From: Undaria pinnatifida
Lineage: Eukaryota > Sar > Phaeophyceae > Laminariales > Alariaceae
Direction of reading: 5' to 3'
Length of the DNA: 64,000 nt
NCBI GenBank assembly: GCA_012845835.1
Contig: JABAKD010000106.1
Span: 124,001-188,000 of the forward strand
This document shows, piece after piece, positions 1-11,738 of this stretch. Position numbers and translations under genes: made by a program. The first letter of the stretch is position 1. Each line of letters starts with the position of its first letter. A model generated the notes under the pieces. That model was not told the origin of the DNA, made no database searches, and worked only from the letters and a program-made list of their open reading frames with translations.

Positions 1-461
1 CGAGTAGGACCACGCCGATCATACACAGCGATGCTCTATTACACGCAATATGCTTTTTGTCTGTGACATATTTCATGGCATGGAGCGAGGGTGTACCATA
101 CATTTTCGACACAAACACAAAGGGGAAAATAATCGTTTCTCTTGTTCTGTTGTTAAGCTGCGCCACGCGAAGGTCTTAGTAAGTCGACAGTATCCACGGC
201 AGACACCAGTGAGTGGCATGCAATCGTCCCGTATCGCATCGTACGCGTTTGGTGTTTTTTTCCCGAGAAGACTTTTTGGAGAAATGTACGAGTAGGCGGT
301 GTGCCTTATCGTTGCTGTGGTCCCTGACTTCGTTGCTGTGGTCACTTGCCGGTCAAGTTCAAGCGGTCGTGTTGGTACGTAAATGAAATAAAAAATGTGT
401 TGCTTCGTACTTACTTGACGTGCTCCTTGCTGCTGATTGCTGATTGATCATCTCTTCTAGT
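1..461. other. No gene recognised
   Basis: Two overlapping open frames of 81 and 90 codons lie on opposite strands near the left edge. Neither shows a domain, a signal peptide or a repeat that I recognise, and each is the shadow of the other, so I do not call a gene. Confidence 0.5.
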
Positions 462-766
462 GTTTTTCTTTTTGGCACACTTCTACTTTCCAGCTTCTGG
501 TCATACAAGCCGTGGTCACAGGTGTCGTCCCTTCCCCCCCCTCCCGGTTATTGCCTTAATTATTGTTGGCGCACAGGGTTCAGCACCCACTGATCGTCGA
601 TGTTTCATGTAGTGTTGCTAACTCACGCTCTCGCGCTTTCCGCAAGTCAATTAGTGAAAAAGAAAAAGGCCCACGAAAATTTATACGAGTACGCACTCGG
701 GGGGATTCGAACTCACGAGGTTGACCTATACCAGGCTCGAGGATATCCTGATAAGCCACCGGGGCA
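462..766 (-). mobile_element. tRNA-derived SINE, copy 1
   Basis: Read on the minus strand, the element starts with GCCCCGGTGGCTTATCAGG, which resembles a tRNA A box. It continues with GAGTTCGAATCCCC, a good B box, then a body with CTTGCGGAAAGCGCGAGAGC and GACACCTGTGACCACGG, and ends in an A-rich tail. Four more copies lie at 26085, 36168, 60381 (head only) and 61349. Being tRNA-headed and A-tailed it would need a LINE for mobility, but which LINE is unknown. Divergence between copies suggests an old family. The tail boundary is approximate. Confidence 0.8.
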
Positions 767-930
767 GTGAGTGATATAGAGCCGGTCACCCCGGTAGTCT
801 AGCGGGGTTACACTAATAATATCAGCGCTGGTTATTGAGCTAAATAATCACCGCGTTGTGAGCTTTGTTGGCTTAACATTTTTGCGGAAAAAATGAGAAA
901 AAAGTGTACAACTAACTGCTGGAATCGCCT

Positions 931-1100
931 AACAAGCGTGGGTAGGTACAATTCGACGCGAATCGACGAGGGAAAAAAATGCCTAATTATTCTGGCGATA
1001 ATAATTAGGGCATGTATCGTAGTGGGAATGGGGGAGGGGAGTCCGCTATATGACCCCGGATCTGAGTTATACTACTGAGAGGGCGAGAGTAGTGCGAGCA
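931..1100 (+). repeat. Dispersed repeat Z, copy 1
   Basis: A block beginning near GTACAATTCGACGCGAATCG and running to TGACCCCGGATCTGAGTTAT and an ACTACTG-GAGGG-CGAGAG end occurs three times: here, at 21190-21346 on the minus strand and at 59704-59880 on the plus strand. The copies keep the order of these landmarks but differ in the middle. No coding potential is visible. It is probably an old non-autonomous element, class unknown. Confidence 0.65.
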
Positions 1101-1524
1101 TCACAATAGATGGGATGGGAAAAAGAAAAGAAGTGAAGTGCACTACTGCTGTAATAATACGATACCCAAGCAAGTTGCACCGATCGACCCGATCCGGACC
1201 GACTGCTGTTTATTATGCAATTGGTCCATGTACAACTTCTCTAATTACAGGCCAGCATGAGATGATAGTCATTTAACTTGCTGAACTTCTTGGTGAGTAG
1301 TGGTTTCCGCTATCCACGAACCCCGGCCGAGCCGATCAATCGAACGTTGGGCAGGGGGTTAAATGAAATGTCCGTGTACCGCGGGGGTGGGGTATACGAA
1401 TAAAAATTAAGCAGAAGCGCGAGGTGCCCCATTTTGTTTCTAATTGAAAATCCTTGAAGGAATTGTGAAACCGGGGTTGGACCCTGTTCTGTCGTACTGG
1501 CGTTGTATACTAACTTCAGATAGC
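1101..1524. other. No feature recognised
   Basis: Ordinary mixed-composition sequence. I see no open frame worth calling and no match to the repeat families of this window. Confidence 0.4.
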
Positions 1525-2400
1525 TAAGGCCTCCACACCGTGCGGTGTGGTGTCGACCCGGGAGAAGTCGGTTTTCGTCCCCGGTTTGTTGGCGTTGATG
1601 GGGTGTGGAAGGATTTCTGGAATGGCGATGAGACCCTATCCTAATCAGGTACGTCGAAACGCCCCCCGCACGTTTTCTGGTCTATTCCCTCCCCGGGTGT
1701 CCCTGGCTCTACGAGCTACACAGCCACTCGACGATAAGCCAATGTGAATAATAGATGATTGCCGCACAATCGTTCGGAGCTTGGTCGACCCGCAGGAGAA
1801 ATCAGCTATCGTCACCGGTTTGTCAGGATTTCTGAAACGGGCACAGGACTCTATATCCTCCCATGGTGTAGTTGCCTTTATGTCCGAGCCCCAGCCAATC
1901 AGCGGTAAGCGAATACGGTTGGGGCTCCACGTCATGCGGAGTGGTGTCGCCACGGGAGGTCATCGTTATTGTTCTCGCGTTGTTGCAGCTGTAGAGATTC
2001 GTGGGATTCATGCATTGGGAATGTGACCCTATATTCCCCGTGTGCGACGGAAATGCCCCCCATTGATGGGCCTCTATCTGCCTAGGACAGCGCTGATGAG
2101 CTCGAACCAATCAGCGATTAGCCAACGGGATTGGGTTTTTCTCACCGTGCAGGGTGGTGTGGACCCGAGAAATCTCTGTTTGCTTCCCCGATTGATGGAA
2201 GTTTTCGAGATGCGGAACGACCTCTGGACCGGAGATGGGACCCTAAATCCTGCCGAGGTGGAGTTGGCTCAACATGCGGACCATGGCCAATTAGAAAATC
2301 GTCCGGTGGAGTTGGGATTTCCACACCGTGCGGGGAGGTATCATGTGTGGAAGGATTCTGATCTCGGCATGTGACCCTATCGTGCCCGGGTGACGCCTAC
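1525..2400 (+). repeat. Degenerate tandem array of about 200-bp units
   Basis: Four or so diverged units share the order CCAATCAGCG-TAAGCCAA, then an ACCGTGCGGGGTGGTGT-like block, then CCCGAGAAATC and TTCCCCGATTGATGG-like blocks, and GACCCTAT. Landmark blocks occur near 1531, 1780, 1930, 2144 and 2320. The short open frames here, on both strands, follow the repeat and are not convincing genes. Confidence 0.6.
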
Positions 2401-3160
2401 TTTGTGTATGAATCCTGTCCAATGAACGATCAGACAAAACTGACATGTTTTATTTTCGTCTATCATAATAAAACTCGAGTCTGAATTACTTAGCTGTCAA
2501 AATCGTAAGCGCTGTAGTCGTGTACTGTATCTACAAGAAGTGAGCGATCTACACAGCTAGCAACAAGCAGCAGCATTGCAATAGCATTCGAGGAGTTGAA
2601 TGACGAAGGCAGTCATACCACTGTGTTTTCGTGCCTGGAACAACGTCAGCACGTTTCGCCACGATCAGACAACACACAGACAGTGGATCTGGGAGGCTCG
2701 GATCAAGATGATACTATTATAGCATGCATTGTCTATTTCTGAAGCTGGCACAGTGCGCGTCTCTCAGTGGCGACGAAAAGAACACGAAGCGGACATGGCA
2801 AGTCAGCTTACTGGCCCCGGATGCTTGATTGAGCTTACATATAGTAAGAAACGCACTTGACACGTTTCGTCGCCAGACTAAAGGTTTAGTAGGCGTGTGC
2901 TTGGATTTATCCGATCGAAATCTGATTAATTAACCTCGGGATCAGATTCACATATTACAAGAAACAATAGCTATTAATAGTAGTACATTGTTATGGTTGT
3001 TCGTCTATATCGAACTCCTGGCATTACCTTACATACTTTACGCGCGGACTATGATTGTGTGTGGTGACTTTTTTTACTCTACCAAGCATTGAATCGAACA
3101 ATTCGAAGTGCTGCCCTGCCCTACCCGGAGCATTATGCCGGCACCCAAGCGGAGCCCTTG
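2401..3160. other. No feature recognised
   Basis: A 760-bp stretch without a credible open frame or a recognisable repeat. Only the AT-rich right end leads into the foldback repeats. Confidence 0.4.
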
Positions 3161-3168
3161 TATGTTAT

Positions 3169-3711
3169 AAAAGTAAAAATACACTCCTGCTGTGAGATCG
3201 AATATATTGTCGAAACTCATATTTGCAAGCTGTGTGTGATACTCCGATCGCGCGTATTACGGGTTGTGTGTCCTCATTAAGAGTATAGGTCGGCGACTCT
3301 CCTTGGAACTACAATGTAACTTGTACCAGCGTCAACAAGGTCATGTTGATCAGTCTGTGCGCGGAAACTATGAAACACGTTTCTGAGGGGGACACAATCT
3401 GACAGCTATGGAAGGAAACGCGTCCCTTTATCTTAAAAATTAAAATACACTCCAGCTGTGAGATCGAATATTTTGTCGAAACTCATCTTTGCAAGCTGTG
3501 TGTGATACTCCGATCGCGCGTATTACGGGTTGTGTGCCCTCATTAAGAATATAGGTCGGCGACTCCCCTTGGAACTACAATGTAGCTTGTACCAGCGTCA
3601 ACAAGGTCATGTTGATCAGTCTGTGCGCGGAAACTATGAAACACGTTTCTGCGGGGGACACAATCTGACAGCTATGGGAGGAAACGCGTCCCTTTATCAT
3701 AAAAATTAAAA
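3169..3711 (+). repeat. Two extra 266-bp copies of the foldback terminus
   Basis: The foldback end motif TACACTCC-GCTGTGAGATC starts at 3180, 3446 and 3712, exactly 266 bp apart each time. Each unit runs through CTTTGCAAGCTGTGTGTGAT, TATAGGTCGGCGACTC and GTGCGCGGAAACTATGA. The third copy continues into the full foldback arm. The first two units are therefore tandem duplications of the element end, closely similar to each other. Confidence 0.85.
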
Positions 3712-5460
3712 TACACTCCAGCTGTGAGATCAAATGTTTTGTCGAAACTCATCTTTGCAAGCTGTGTGTGATACTCCGACCGCGCGTATTACGGGTTGTG
3801 TGTCCTCATTAAGGATACAGGTCGGCGACTCCCCTTGCAAACACAGTTTAGCTATCAGGGTCAACAGGGTGATGTTAAGCATTCTGTGCGCGGAAACTAT
3901 AAAACCCGTTTCTGAGGGGGACAAAATCTGACAGCTGTGGAAGAAAATGCATCAGTTTATCAAGTGAATCTTGTAAGTCGGATATCCGGTGAGGGGAGGG
4001 CGGAGTTTTTTAAGGACGTGGGGGCCTGATTTTGATCAAAAGGGGGGCAAGAGGGGGGGAGGGGGGGGAGGGGACGGGTGGGGCAGGTCGATTTGTCCGT
4101 TGAACTATGAACATTTCCTGTGGGGGAGGGGAGGAATGTGGCGGGGGGGGGGCGGGGGCAGGGGGGGGAGGGCTTTAGGTCGCATAGATGTAAGGGTTTG
4201 CTACACGCGTGGTGCTAGGTCAAGGCGATGGTGCGGGTGGTGGGGAAGGAGGGGGCGTTGAGGGCGAGGGTGGGTGGGAATTGCAGCAGCGGCATGGACG
4301 GCTCTGAAACGATAACGAGGCGATATCCAGGGCGTGGAAGTATTTATTCGATAGTAGGTGGGGCGTCTAGGCAAGAGGGAGCGAGGGAATAAAAAGCGGG
4401 GGGGGGGGGGGGGGGGGGGGGTTATCAAGAGGTTTAGGTCACACAAAATATTAAAGTCAAGGATTTGGTCGACACTGATGTTCGCAACATTGTCTGTGAT
4501 CCTACGATCGCGCGTATTATTCATATATGTAGGGGCTTGCTATACTCGCGGTGCTGGGTCTAGGCGATCGTGCGGGGTGTGGGGAAGGAGGGGGCGTTGG
4601 AGGGGGGGAGGGGGGATGAATGAAAGCTACGTCATGGATGGCTAGAAAGATAATGAGGTGATATCAATTAATATTTTATGTGACCTAAACCTCTTGAAAA
4701 CCCTTCCCCCCCCCCCCCCCCCCCCCCCCGCCTTTTTTTTCCCCCTCGCTTCCTCTTGCTTAAACGCCCCACCTACTACCGAAATCAGCCACAAAGTAAT
4801 AAACACTTCCACGCCCTGGATATCGCCTCGTTATCGTTTCAGAGCCGTCCATGCCGCTGCAATTTCCGCCAACCCCCGTACCCAACGCCCCCTCCTTCCC
4901 CACCACCCGCACCATCGCCTAGACCTAGCACCACGCGTATAGCAAACCCCTACATCTATGCGACGTAAAGCCCTCCCCCCCCTGCCCCCGCCCCCCCCCC
5001 GCCACAATCCCCCCCCTCTCCCACAGGAAATATTCATAGTTTCCACGCACAAATCGACCTGCCCCACCCGTCTCCTCCCCCCCCTCCCCCCCCTCCCCCC
5101 CTCTCGCCCCCCTTTTGATCAAAATCAGGCCCCCACGTCCTTAAAAAACTCCGCCCTCCCCTCACCGGATATCCGACTTACAGGATTCACTTGATAAACT
5201 GATGCATTTTCTTCCACAGCTGTCAGGTTTTGTCCCCCTCAGAAACGGGTTTTATAGTTTCCGCGCACAGACTGCCTAACATCACCCTGTTGACCCTGAT
5301 AGCTAAACTGTAGTTGCAAGGGGAGTCGCCGGCCTATATCCTTAATGAGGACACACAACCCGTAATACGCGCGATCGGAGTATCACACACAGCTTGCAAA
5401 GATGAGTTTAGACAAAATATTCGATCTCACAGCTGGAGTGTATTTTAATTTTTATAATAT
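3701..5460. mobile_element. Foldback element FB1 with long inverted arms
   Basis: The left arm (3701 to about 4430) and right arm (about 4670-5460) are inverted copies of each other. The outer end reads AAAATTAAAATACACTCCAG on the left and its complement on the right. Inside come GTGCGCGGAAACTATAAAAC, GACGTGGGGGCCTGATTTTG, then long G runs on the left arm and C runs on the right arm. The loop (4430-4670) carries GGTCGACACTGATGTTCGCA. No transposase is present, so this is a non-autonomous long-TIR element. Flanking TA could be the target duplication, but this is not certain. Relatives are at 24985, 26620, 34340, 48675, 56095, 57361, 58190 and 61090. Confidence 0.85.
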
Positions 5461-5558
5461 CCCTTACCTAGATGTCCGTGGCCGTGGTGTCCTGGCTGTC
5501 GGCGCTGATTGCGAAGTTTGGTTTTCGTGTCGTTGCGTATCACTGAGGCAATTCAGAG

Positions 5559-5704
5559 TACATACATACATACATACATACATACATACATACATACATA
5601 CATACATACATACATACATACATACATACATACATACATACATACATACATAGACCACATACATAGACTACATACATCGTCTACATAGATAGTCTACATA
5701 CATA
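5559..5704 (+). repeat. TACA microsatellite
   Basis: About 93 bp of near-perfect TACA repeats to 5651, then a decayed tail with interspersed ATAGACTACA units. The open frames over it on both strands are repeat artefacts. Confidence 0.95.
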
Positions 5705-5905
5705 CGAGGTATTCTTCCACTCCCGAGTTATTGGAGCCTGTCCAGCGACCGCGGACTGCATTGTGTTGTGACGATGAGTAAACGTGAGAACATCAGCAAC
5801 AACAACAACAACAACACGCTGCTTCGTCACATTTCTCATTGAAGTGCAGCAAGGGCACATGCTTCATCGCATGTCTCATTCAAGTGAAGTGAGTGACTCG
5901 TCTGA
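5705..5905 (+). repeat. Flank repeat C1 (LINE-tail-like)
   Basis: Begins CGAGGTATTCTTCCACTCCC, passes GGAGCCTGTCC, then a GTGAGAACA-(ACA)n tail, CACGCTGCTTCGTCAC and a CTCATTGAAGTGCA block. The same series starts again at 13219, immediately after the YR retrotransposon. The middle resembles the LINE 3' end seen at 17150-17270. It is the left of two similar flanks around the 7.3-kb element. Confidence 0.75.
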
Positions 5906-5937
5906 AAACACCTAGTCTAGTCTACACACATACATAA

Positions 5938-6172
5938 TGTAACTTTACGTAGTAAAGTGGTGTCTGTGGAGGCGTTGAAGGGATTCTGGTTTTACAGACG
6001 AGTTTTTGGTCGATCGTCTCGAGACGAAAAATTAGAATAGCCCCGACACCGGCGACAGAAGAGCTGTTGCGTTTGCCAGAGACGGCCGCCTGGGGCACAG
6101 GGGAGCGAGAGCGCCTAGCACCGTGGGATTGAAAGGAGTCGAGTAGAGTGCCCATTAGAATTTATCGACTTT
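5938..6172 (+). repeat. Split direct repeat A1
   Basis: Left terminal repeat of the YR element. It shares with A2 the blocks GTGGAGGCGTTGAA, GGATTCTGGTTTTACAGACG, GGTCGTCTCGAG-CGAAAA and GAGTCGAGTAGAGTGCCCAT. Identity with A2 is high but not perfect, with small indels. Confidence 0.85.
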
Positions 6173-6488
6173 GCGAGACAAGATAGGAGTATTTTCGCAG
6201 ACACCGAGAGGTCCGCGGGACTTCGCAATGCACCCGTACCCGGGTCGGTGTCGCTGGCCTTGTTTCATGATGACAATCAGTTGTCGAGAGACAAAAGCAG
6301 TGCAGTACTCAGCAGAACGGTTGAAGCGGAGTCTGGGCAACCGCCGCGGCGGCAGGAAGAAGAACGAAGTTACTGCAGTCTCGCTCAATCGTCCCACTCA
6401 AGCAGGTAGAACCCGCATACGTCGGAACCGCAAGTCAGATCATCCCATAAATCGAATTTTGCGGTAGCCCCAGTACAAAAACGTTCAG

Positions 6489-7602
6489 AACAGCAGCGGC
6501 ACAGTACAGCAGGCTTTTTGTGAGCAGAGACGAAGGTTAACTTATTCCGCGAACCGAGCGGTCATCGGTGGTGCGGAAATCTTGCACCACAGCACAGAAC
6601 AGCAGGCGTTTTGTGAGCAGAGACGAAGGTTGACTTATTTCGCGAACCGACCAGTTATCGGTGGTGCGGAAACCTCACACCACGGCACAGAACAGCAGGC
6701 GTTGCGTGAGCAGAGACGAAGGTTACCTTATATCGCGAACCGACCAGTTATCGCTGGTGCGGAGACCTCACACCACAGCGGCACAGAACAGCAAGCCTTG
6801 TGTGAGCAGAGACGAAGGTTAAATCATTTCGCGAACCGACCAGATACCGGTGGTGCGGAAGTCTCACACCACAGCGGCACAGAACAAGTTTTGTGTGAGC
6901 AGAGACGGAGGTTACCTTATTTTGCGAACCGACCAGTGATCGGTGATGCGGAACTCTCACACCATAGCGGCACAGAACAGCAAGCTTTGTGTGAGCAGAG
7001 ACAAAGGTTACCTTATTTCGAAAACCGGACAGACGTCGGTGGTGCGGAAGTCTCACACCACAGCACAGATCAGCAGGTGCAGAGGGCCAGAATACCCCAC
7101 TTCCGCGCGAGTCGAAAAAGCATCGATCGCGTAGGAAGCTCAAACAAGAACGACTGTCCACCCGTGAAGTACAGCAGATACGCCACAGAAGCAGAAAGCA
7201 CGCAATTAGAGCACATGCACAGATCAGAGCAGACAGAGGGGCCGCGAAGGCAAGAACAAGTAGAGCCGCCCGTACAGCAGCCAGAAGTTGGCACGTTGGT
7301 ACCAGTCGACGCGCGGGAGAGTGGCGGGTCAGCACGTTCACGGCTTCCCTATGGGGAGACACGCCGTCGAAAACAAAGAACGCATGGTACAGCGATTACT
7401 TTATTACAACAACAGACTTGGACAAGAAGGCCCCGACTCACAAGAGAGAGAATATCTGCCGTACAACCTAGCAAACACTTGCACAGCCATGATCCGAGAT
7501 AAACGAGCAGTCGTGGTAGACGTGGCTCGACTGATGGGAGAATCCTTGGTAGCACCACCGATAGACCCTGTACACCTACAGCGTTACTTCGGAAATTGAA
7601 AA
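6489..7602 (+). pseudogene. Gag-like first ORF of the YR element, with tandem repeats
   Basis: A 306-codon frame (6582-7502) and upstream sequence hold about six tandem copies of a unit of 34-35 residues. Each has GTEQQALCEQRRRL, then PYFANRPVIGGAE and SHH. The copies run from about 6489 to 7076, and the last ones are shortened. The C-terminal half is rich in R, Q and E. A second frame (7288-7599) reads NKERMVQRLLYYNNRL and looks more like folded protein than the end of the first frame, so a frameshift near 7300 is likely. Position before the reverse transcriptase suggests a Gag role, but I recognise no Gag fold or zinc knuckle. Confidence 0.6.
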
Positions 7603-7663
7603 GGCTTCGGGGCAGTGGACGAGCTGGTCATGATAGTCACAAGAGGTGTGCCGGTGAACGCAG

Positions 7664-9353
7664 GTGAGTCCTAAGCAGACCTCGAGCGCGCGTTACAGTA
7701 CGGAAACCACAGCAGTGTCACCGAGCACTTGCCGGCAATTTGGGAAAAAAATCAGCGAAGAAGTCAAGCCACAAAAATGCTTATTGATACAGAAATCAGC
7801 GGTGCACGACATCCCTAATCTCGGAGTCTGTTCGGTAGCGGCGGTCGTGACACACCAGTTTCGGATAATCAATTACCTTTTGTTCGATGTGCAGAGCAAA
7901 TACAAGAATGGAGGTCTAAACGGAGACACTGACCCCGATACCGTCCCCCGATGCCTGTGCGTCGAGGCGCTGCCTAAGTTCCTAGACGAACTCGTGACCT
8001 TGATGAAAAAAAAAAACAAGAAAAGAGGATACTGATGAGCACGGATGATGTGTCAGACGTCTTTCGGAACGCGCGAGTAGACACGGATAAAGCCCACAAT
8101 TTTTGCAACACAGTAGTAGAGCTAGTAGTAACTGATTGAAGTTTGAGTTTTGGATGGTCGGGATCGCCGGGGTTCTGGGGCGTGATGTCGGCGACGGGCG
8201 CACACGCGCACTGCAACACCACGATTCATTCAGCTCAGTTGTTAGACAAATTCAAAAGAAATTCTGGCTCACGTGAAGGTGGTAGAAAGTTGGGAAGACG
8301 GGAAACGAACACCAATACCGCCGGACGCAAAGTCAGAACTCACAGTGGGGGCGGAGAGTTCGATCCATTCTTCACAGCCGTGTACGTAGACGATAACCTA
8401 CAAGTCAGGGTACAGCACTCTGACGACGACACTACGCGTCAGCCTCTGTAGGTTCGGATCACGTGCGTTTGTTCGGCCCGGGGGATGTGGGAGTAACGCC
8501 CATTCTAGCACCCAAGAAAAGCACTGACTGGGACACCACGATAGACTCGCTAGGCTTCACCATAAGCTCCCACACCATGAGAATTTCGGGTCAGCGCGAA
8601 AAAGATTGAAGCGATAAAGATATTGCTGTTCGAGCAACGGCCCCAGAGCAGGTGGGAAGCGACGGCGAGGGACGTGCTTACCAAGGCCGGCAGGTTGTGG
8701 AACTTCACGTACGTAATTCGGGCTGGTAGGTACTTCGTGCGGAGGTTGCTGCGGCTGACCGGGCCGCACAACTCAGGACGGAGGAAAAGAAGACCCGTAC
8801 GGTAGAACTCGGTAGAGACTTTCACGCTGACCTTCTCTTCTGGAAGTGTGCAATCGATCACGAACTACTACACGAAGGTGAGGCGCTTAGCGCCCCCTAC
8901 CACACGGCGATACAAGCACTCGCAAAACGGCACTACCTGTCCGACGTCAGTTTCGAAGCAGTGGGCGGTTTTGTGTCGAGAAGAAGGTATTGTGGAGATA
9001 CTACTTGCCAAAAGAACTGACCGCAGAGCTAAAGAGAAAAACCGAACGACGAGAGACCTGTACTATCACGATCAACCTGTGAGAGCTGTTGGGCATGGTC
9101 GCGACCGCGTGCGACATGCTTGAAACGGTAGGAGATAGGCCGGACCAAAAACGGTGGTCTCATTCTGGTGCGCGGTGACAACACATCAGCAGTATCTTTG
9201 ATCTCTCGATGCGGGGGGGCGAGGGAAAAACGAGCATGCTTACTCAGGAGAATGCTCGGGCATCTCGAAATAATGGGGGGCTGGAACCACACTACAAAAC
9301 ACATTCCCGGCGTAGGTAACACACTAGCTGATGATATCTCCAGTTTGACCTAG
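7664..9353 (+). pseudogene. Reverse transcriptase and RNase H of the YR element, broken
   Basis: Reverse transcriptase parts appear in several frames. DIPNLGVCSVAAVVTHQFRI lies near 7810 and FLDELVTL near 7980. A frame change in an A run near 8006-8016 leads to DVSDVFRNARVD (motif A, near 8045), then a stop, FGWSGSPGFWGVMS (motif B, 8146) and YVDD (motif C, near 8385). The thumb-like part reads LWNFTYVIRAGRYFVRRLLR (near 8695-8754). RNase H follows with LSDVSFEAVGGF (near 8938), RGDNTSAVSLISRCGG (near 9172) and the closing LADDIS (near 9333). These are DIRS-order motifs. At least five stops or shifts make it non-functional. Confidence 0.85.
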
Positions 9354-10561
9354 GGTGATTCTGGCGGACAAGGTGAAAGAGCTCACCAACTCTGAGGACT
9401 GGTCGAAGCAAGATATTCGAATGAGGGGTAAGGGGATTTTCGATATCGTACTACAGGCAAAGCACATGCTCAGCAAGCACGACGATTGCCTGTGGCACAT
9501 AATGAGCGGCGCACAACCCAGCTGATTGGCGTGCGTGAGGGGGTATGTCCCTCGGTCAACATATGGCATGTACGTTTATTGTGTCCACAGTTCGCTTCAA
9601 TTGTTTCCATTGTTCGCACGCGCCCTTACAGGAACAAGGGACAACAAGGGAGGACACAAGAACGACGTAGCGCGATAAGCTGAAACGCCCGCGTTCGGCT
9701 CAGTCGGGAAGAGTACGCAGAAAACCTATCTAGCGAAATGGAGCACGTGGGTAAAAGAGAGACAGGTGCAGGGAAAAGAACCGTGGTTGCACACGCTCGC
9801 TGACCCCAAGGAAGTGTTGTCTGATCTGCTCGGGTTCATGGCGTCTCGATGTATCGTGCGTAACAATCGGCAGTCTACTGTCAGCGGATACTTAGCCGTT
9901 CTCAACTTCTTCCACAAAATGTTCGCAGGATGGGAGTTGCCAATGTCGCATTGCATGATAGCAGCTGTGGGAAAGGGAATGGACCAGGCGCACGGCATGT
10001 AAAAAGAAAGCACAGGTTAGATTACCGCTGTCGTGATCACTGTCATCACAAGGCCGACGGGCACTCGTAAGCATGAAAGACGGTGGGAGTGTCATGTGGT
10101 TGGGCCTCGCGGCGTCATATTTCATGTCGTGCAGAGCGTCAGAGCTGTGGGCATACGCGGATGGCAAAGTTCGCCCAGAGTTTAATTTGACGCGAGAGTG
10201 CCTAACGCTTTAGAACGAAAGAGTACAGGTTGAGTTCGGGAACAGATCGACGGCCACGGCCGTGCAGATCAGGTTCGTGGCGTCGAAGTGCGTTCCAAAA
10301 AGAGCAGGGTGCTCGATTACCCGTACGTGGTTGTCAAACGAGAGGGAAATGGGGGGGGTGTTGATGGGGGCCTTCGAAGGTCTGTTGAAATTTCTCGACG
10401 AGCATTCCCAGCTCCCAGGAGAGGCGCCGCTGACAGTCCGGGGAACGTAGCGAGGTTGGAAAGTGTTCGCCAGGACGGAATCGGTGACCGCGTTGCGGTT
10501 GATGGTAGGATGCAGCGGTAGAGACCGCATGCAGTTTTCGATTTACTCAGTAGGATGCAGC

Positions 10562-11017
10562 TGTGAAATTAAAGGTGGGGGACACAGAGTGCCCCCTGCA
10601 GGTCTGCCAATTTAGCAGGTCCTCGGAGAGTACTCACTTTCGTTCCTTCGTAGAGATGTAGCTTTATTCGTTTCCACCAGAGCCCGGGATAGCTTCTGAG
10701 ATCGGAGGCGCGTGCCTCCGATCTAATTCCTAACTTTCCCGAATATAAACCGCCAACCTTATCATACGAAACCCATCCAAATGATCTTAAATTCGGATAC
10801 CTACAGGCCTTTCGAGGCCGTATCTTAACACTAGCCCACCCTGATGAGTCGCATATGCAGAAATATGGGAGATTCGGGAAACTCTGGTTCTACGAACTAG
10901 ACCATGAGTCGAAGATGCGGCTCCTCAAACCCCACTCCCACACCTCTAATCGTCTGGCTATGGAGCCAGGAACATGCGAAGAAAAGCAGTAGAAAGAAAA
11001 GCAGACCCTACAGCACC
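10562..11017 (+). repeat. Hairpin-rich repeat H, inserted copy 1
   Basis: Foreign to the recombinase. It starts TGAAATTAAAGGTGGGGGAC and ends at CCCTACAGCA, where recombinase sequence restarts. The same sequence is at 11283-11738, 21980-22600 (minus), 40578-41165 and 41726-41997. It holds the 11-bp hairpin AGATCGGAGGC-gcgt-GCCTCCGATCT and the short GGCCT-ttcg-AGGCC stem. Confidence 0.85.
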
Positions 11018-11282
11018 AAAAAGAGCAGGGTGCTCGATTACCCGTACGTGGTTGTCAAACGAGAGGGAAATGGGGGGGGTGTTGATGGGGGCCTTCGAAG
11101 GTCTGTTGAAATTTCTCGACGAGCATTCCCAGCTCCCAGGAGAGGCGCCGCTGACAGTCCGGGGAACGTAGCGAGGTTGGAAAGTGTTCGCCAGGACGGA
11201 ATCGGTGACCGCGTTGCGGTTGATGGTAGGATGCAGCGGTAGAGACCGCATGCAGTTTTCGATTTACTCAGTAGGATGCAGC

Positions 11283-11738
11283 TGTGAAATTAAAGGTGGG
11301 GGACACAGAGTGCCCCCTGCAGGTCTGCCAATTTAGCAGGTCCTCGGAGAGTACTCACTTTCGTTCCTTCGTAGAGATGTAGCTTTATTCGTTTCCACCA
11401 GAGCCCGGGATAGCTTCTGAGATCGGAGGCGCGTGCCTCCGATCTAATTCCTAACTTTCCCGAATATAAACCGCCAACCTTATCATACGAAACCCATCCA
11501 AATGATCTTAAATTCGGATACCTACAGGCCTTTCGAGGCCGTATCTTAACACTAGCCCACCCTGATGAGTCGCATATGCAGAAATATGGGAGATTCGGGA
11601 AACTCTGGTTCTACGAACTAGACCATGAGTCGAAGATGCGGCTCCTCAAACCCCACTCCCACACCTCTAATCGTCTGGCTATGGAGCCAGGAACATGCGA
11701 AGAAAAGCAGTAGAAAGAAAAGCAGACCCTACAGCACC
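11283..11738 (+). repeat. Hairpin-rich repeat H, inserted copy 2
   Basis: Copy of the 10562-11017 insert carried along by the 721-bp tandem duplication. I see essentially no differences from the first copy. Confidence 0.85.

Noticed and set aside
3989-5194. Gly/Arg-rich and Pro-rich ORFs of 70-107 codons
   Set aside because: They follow the G and C runs of the foldback arms and appear in inverted form on both arms.
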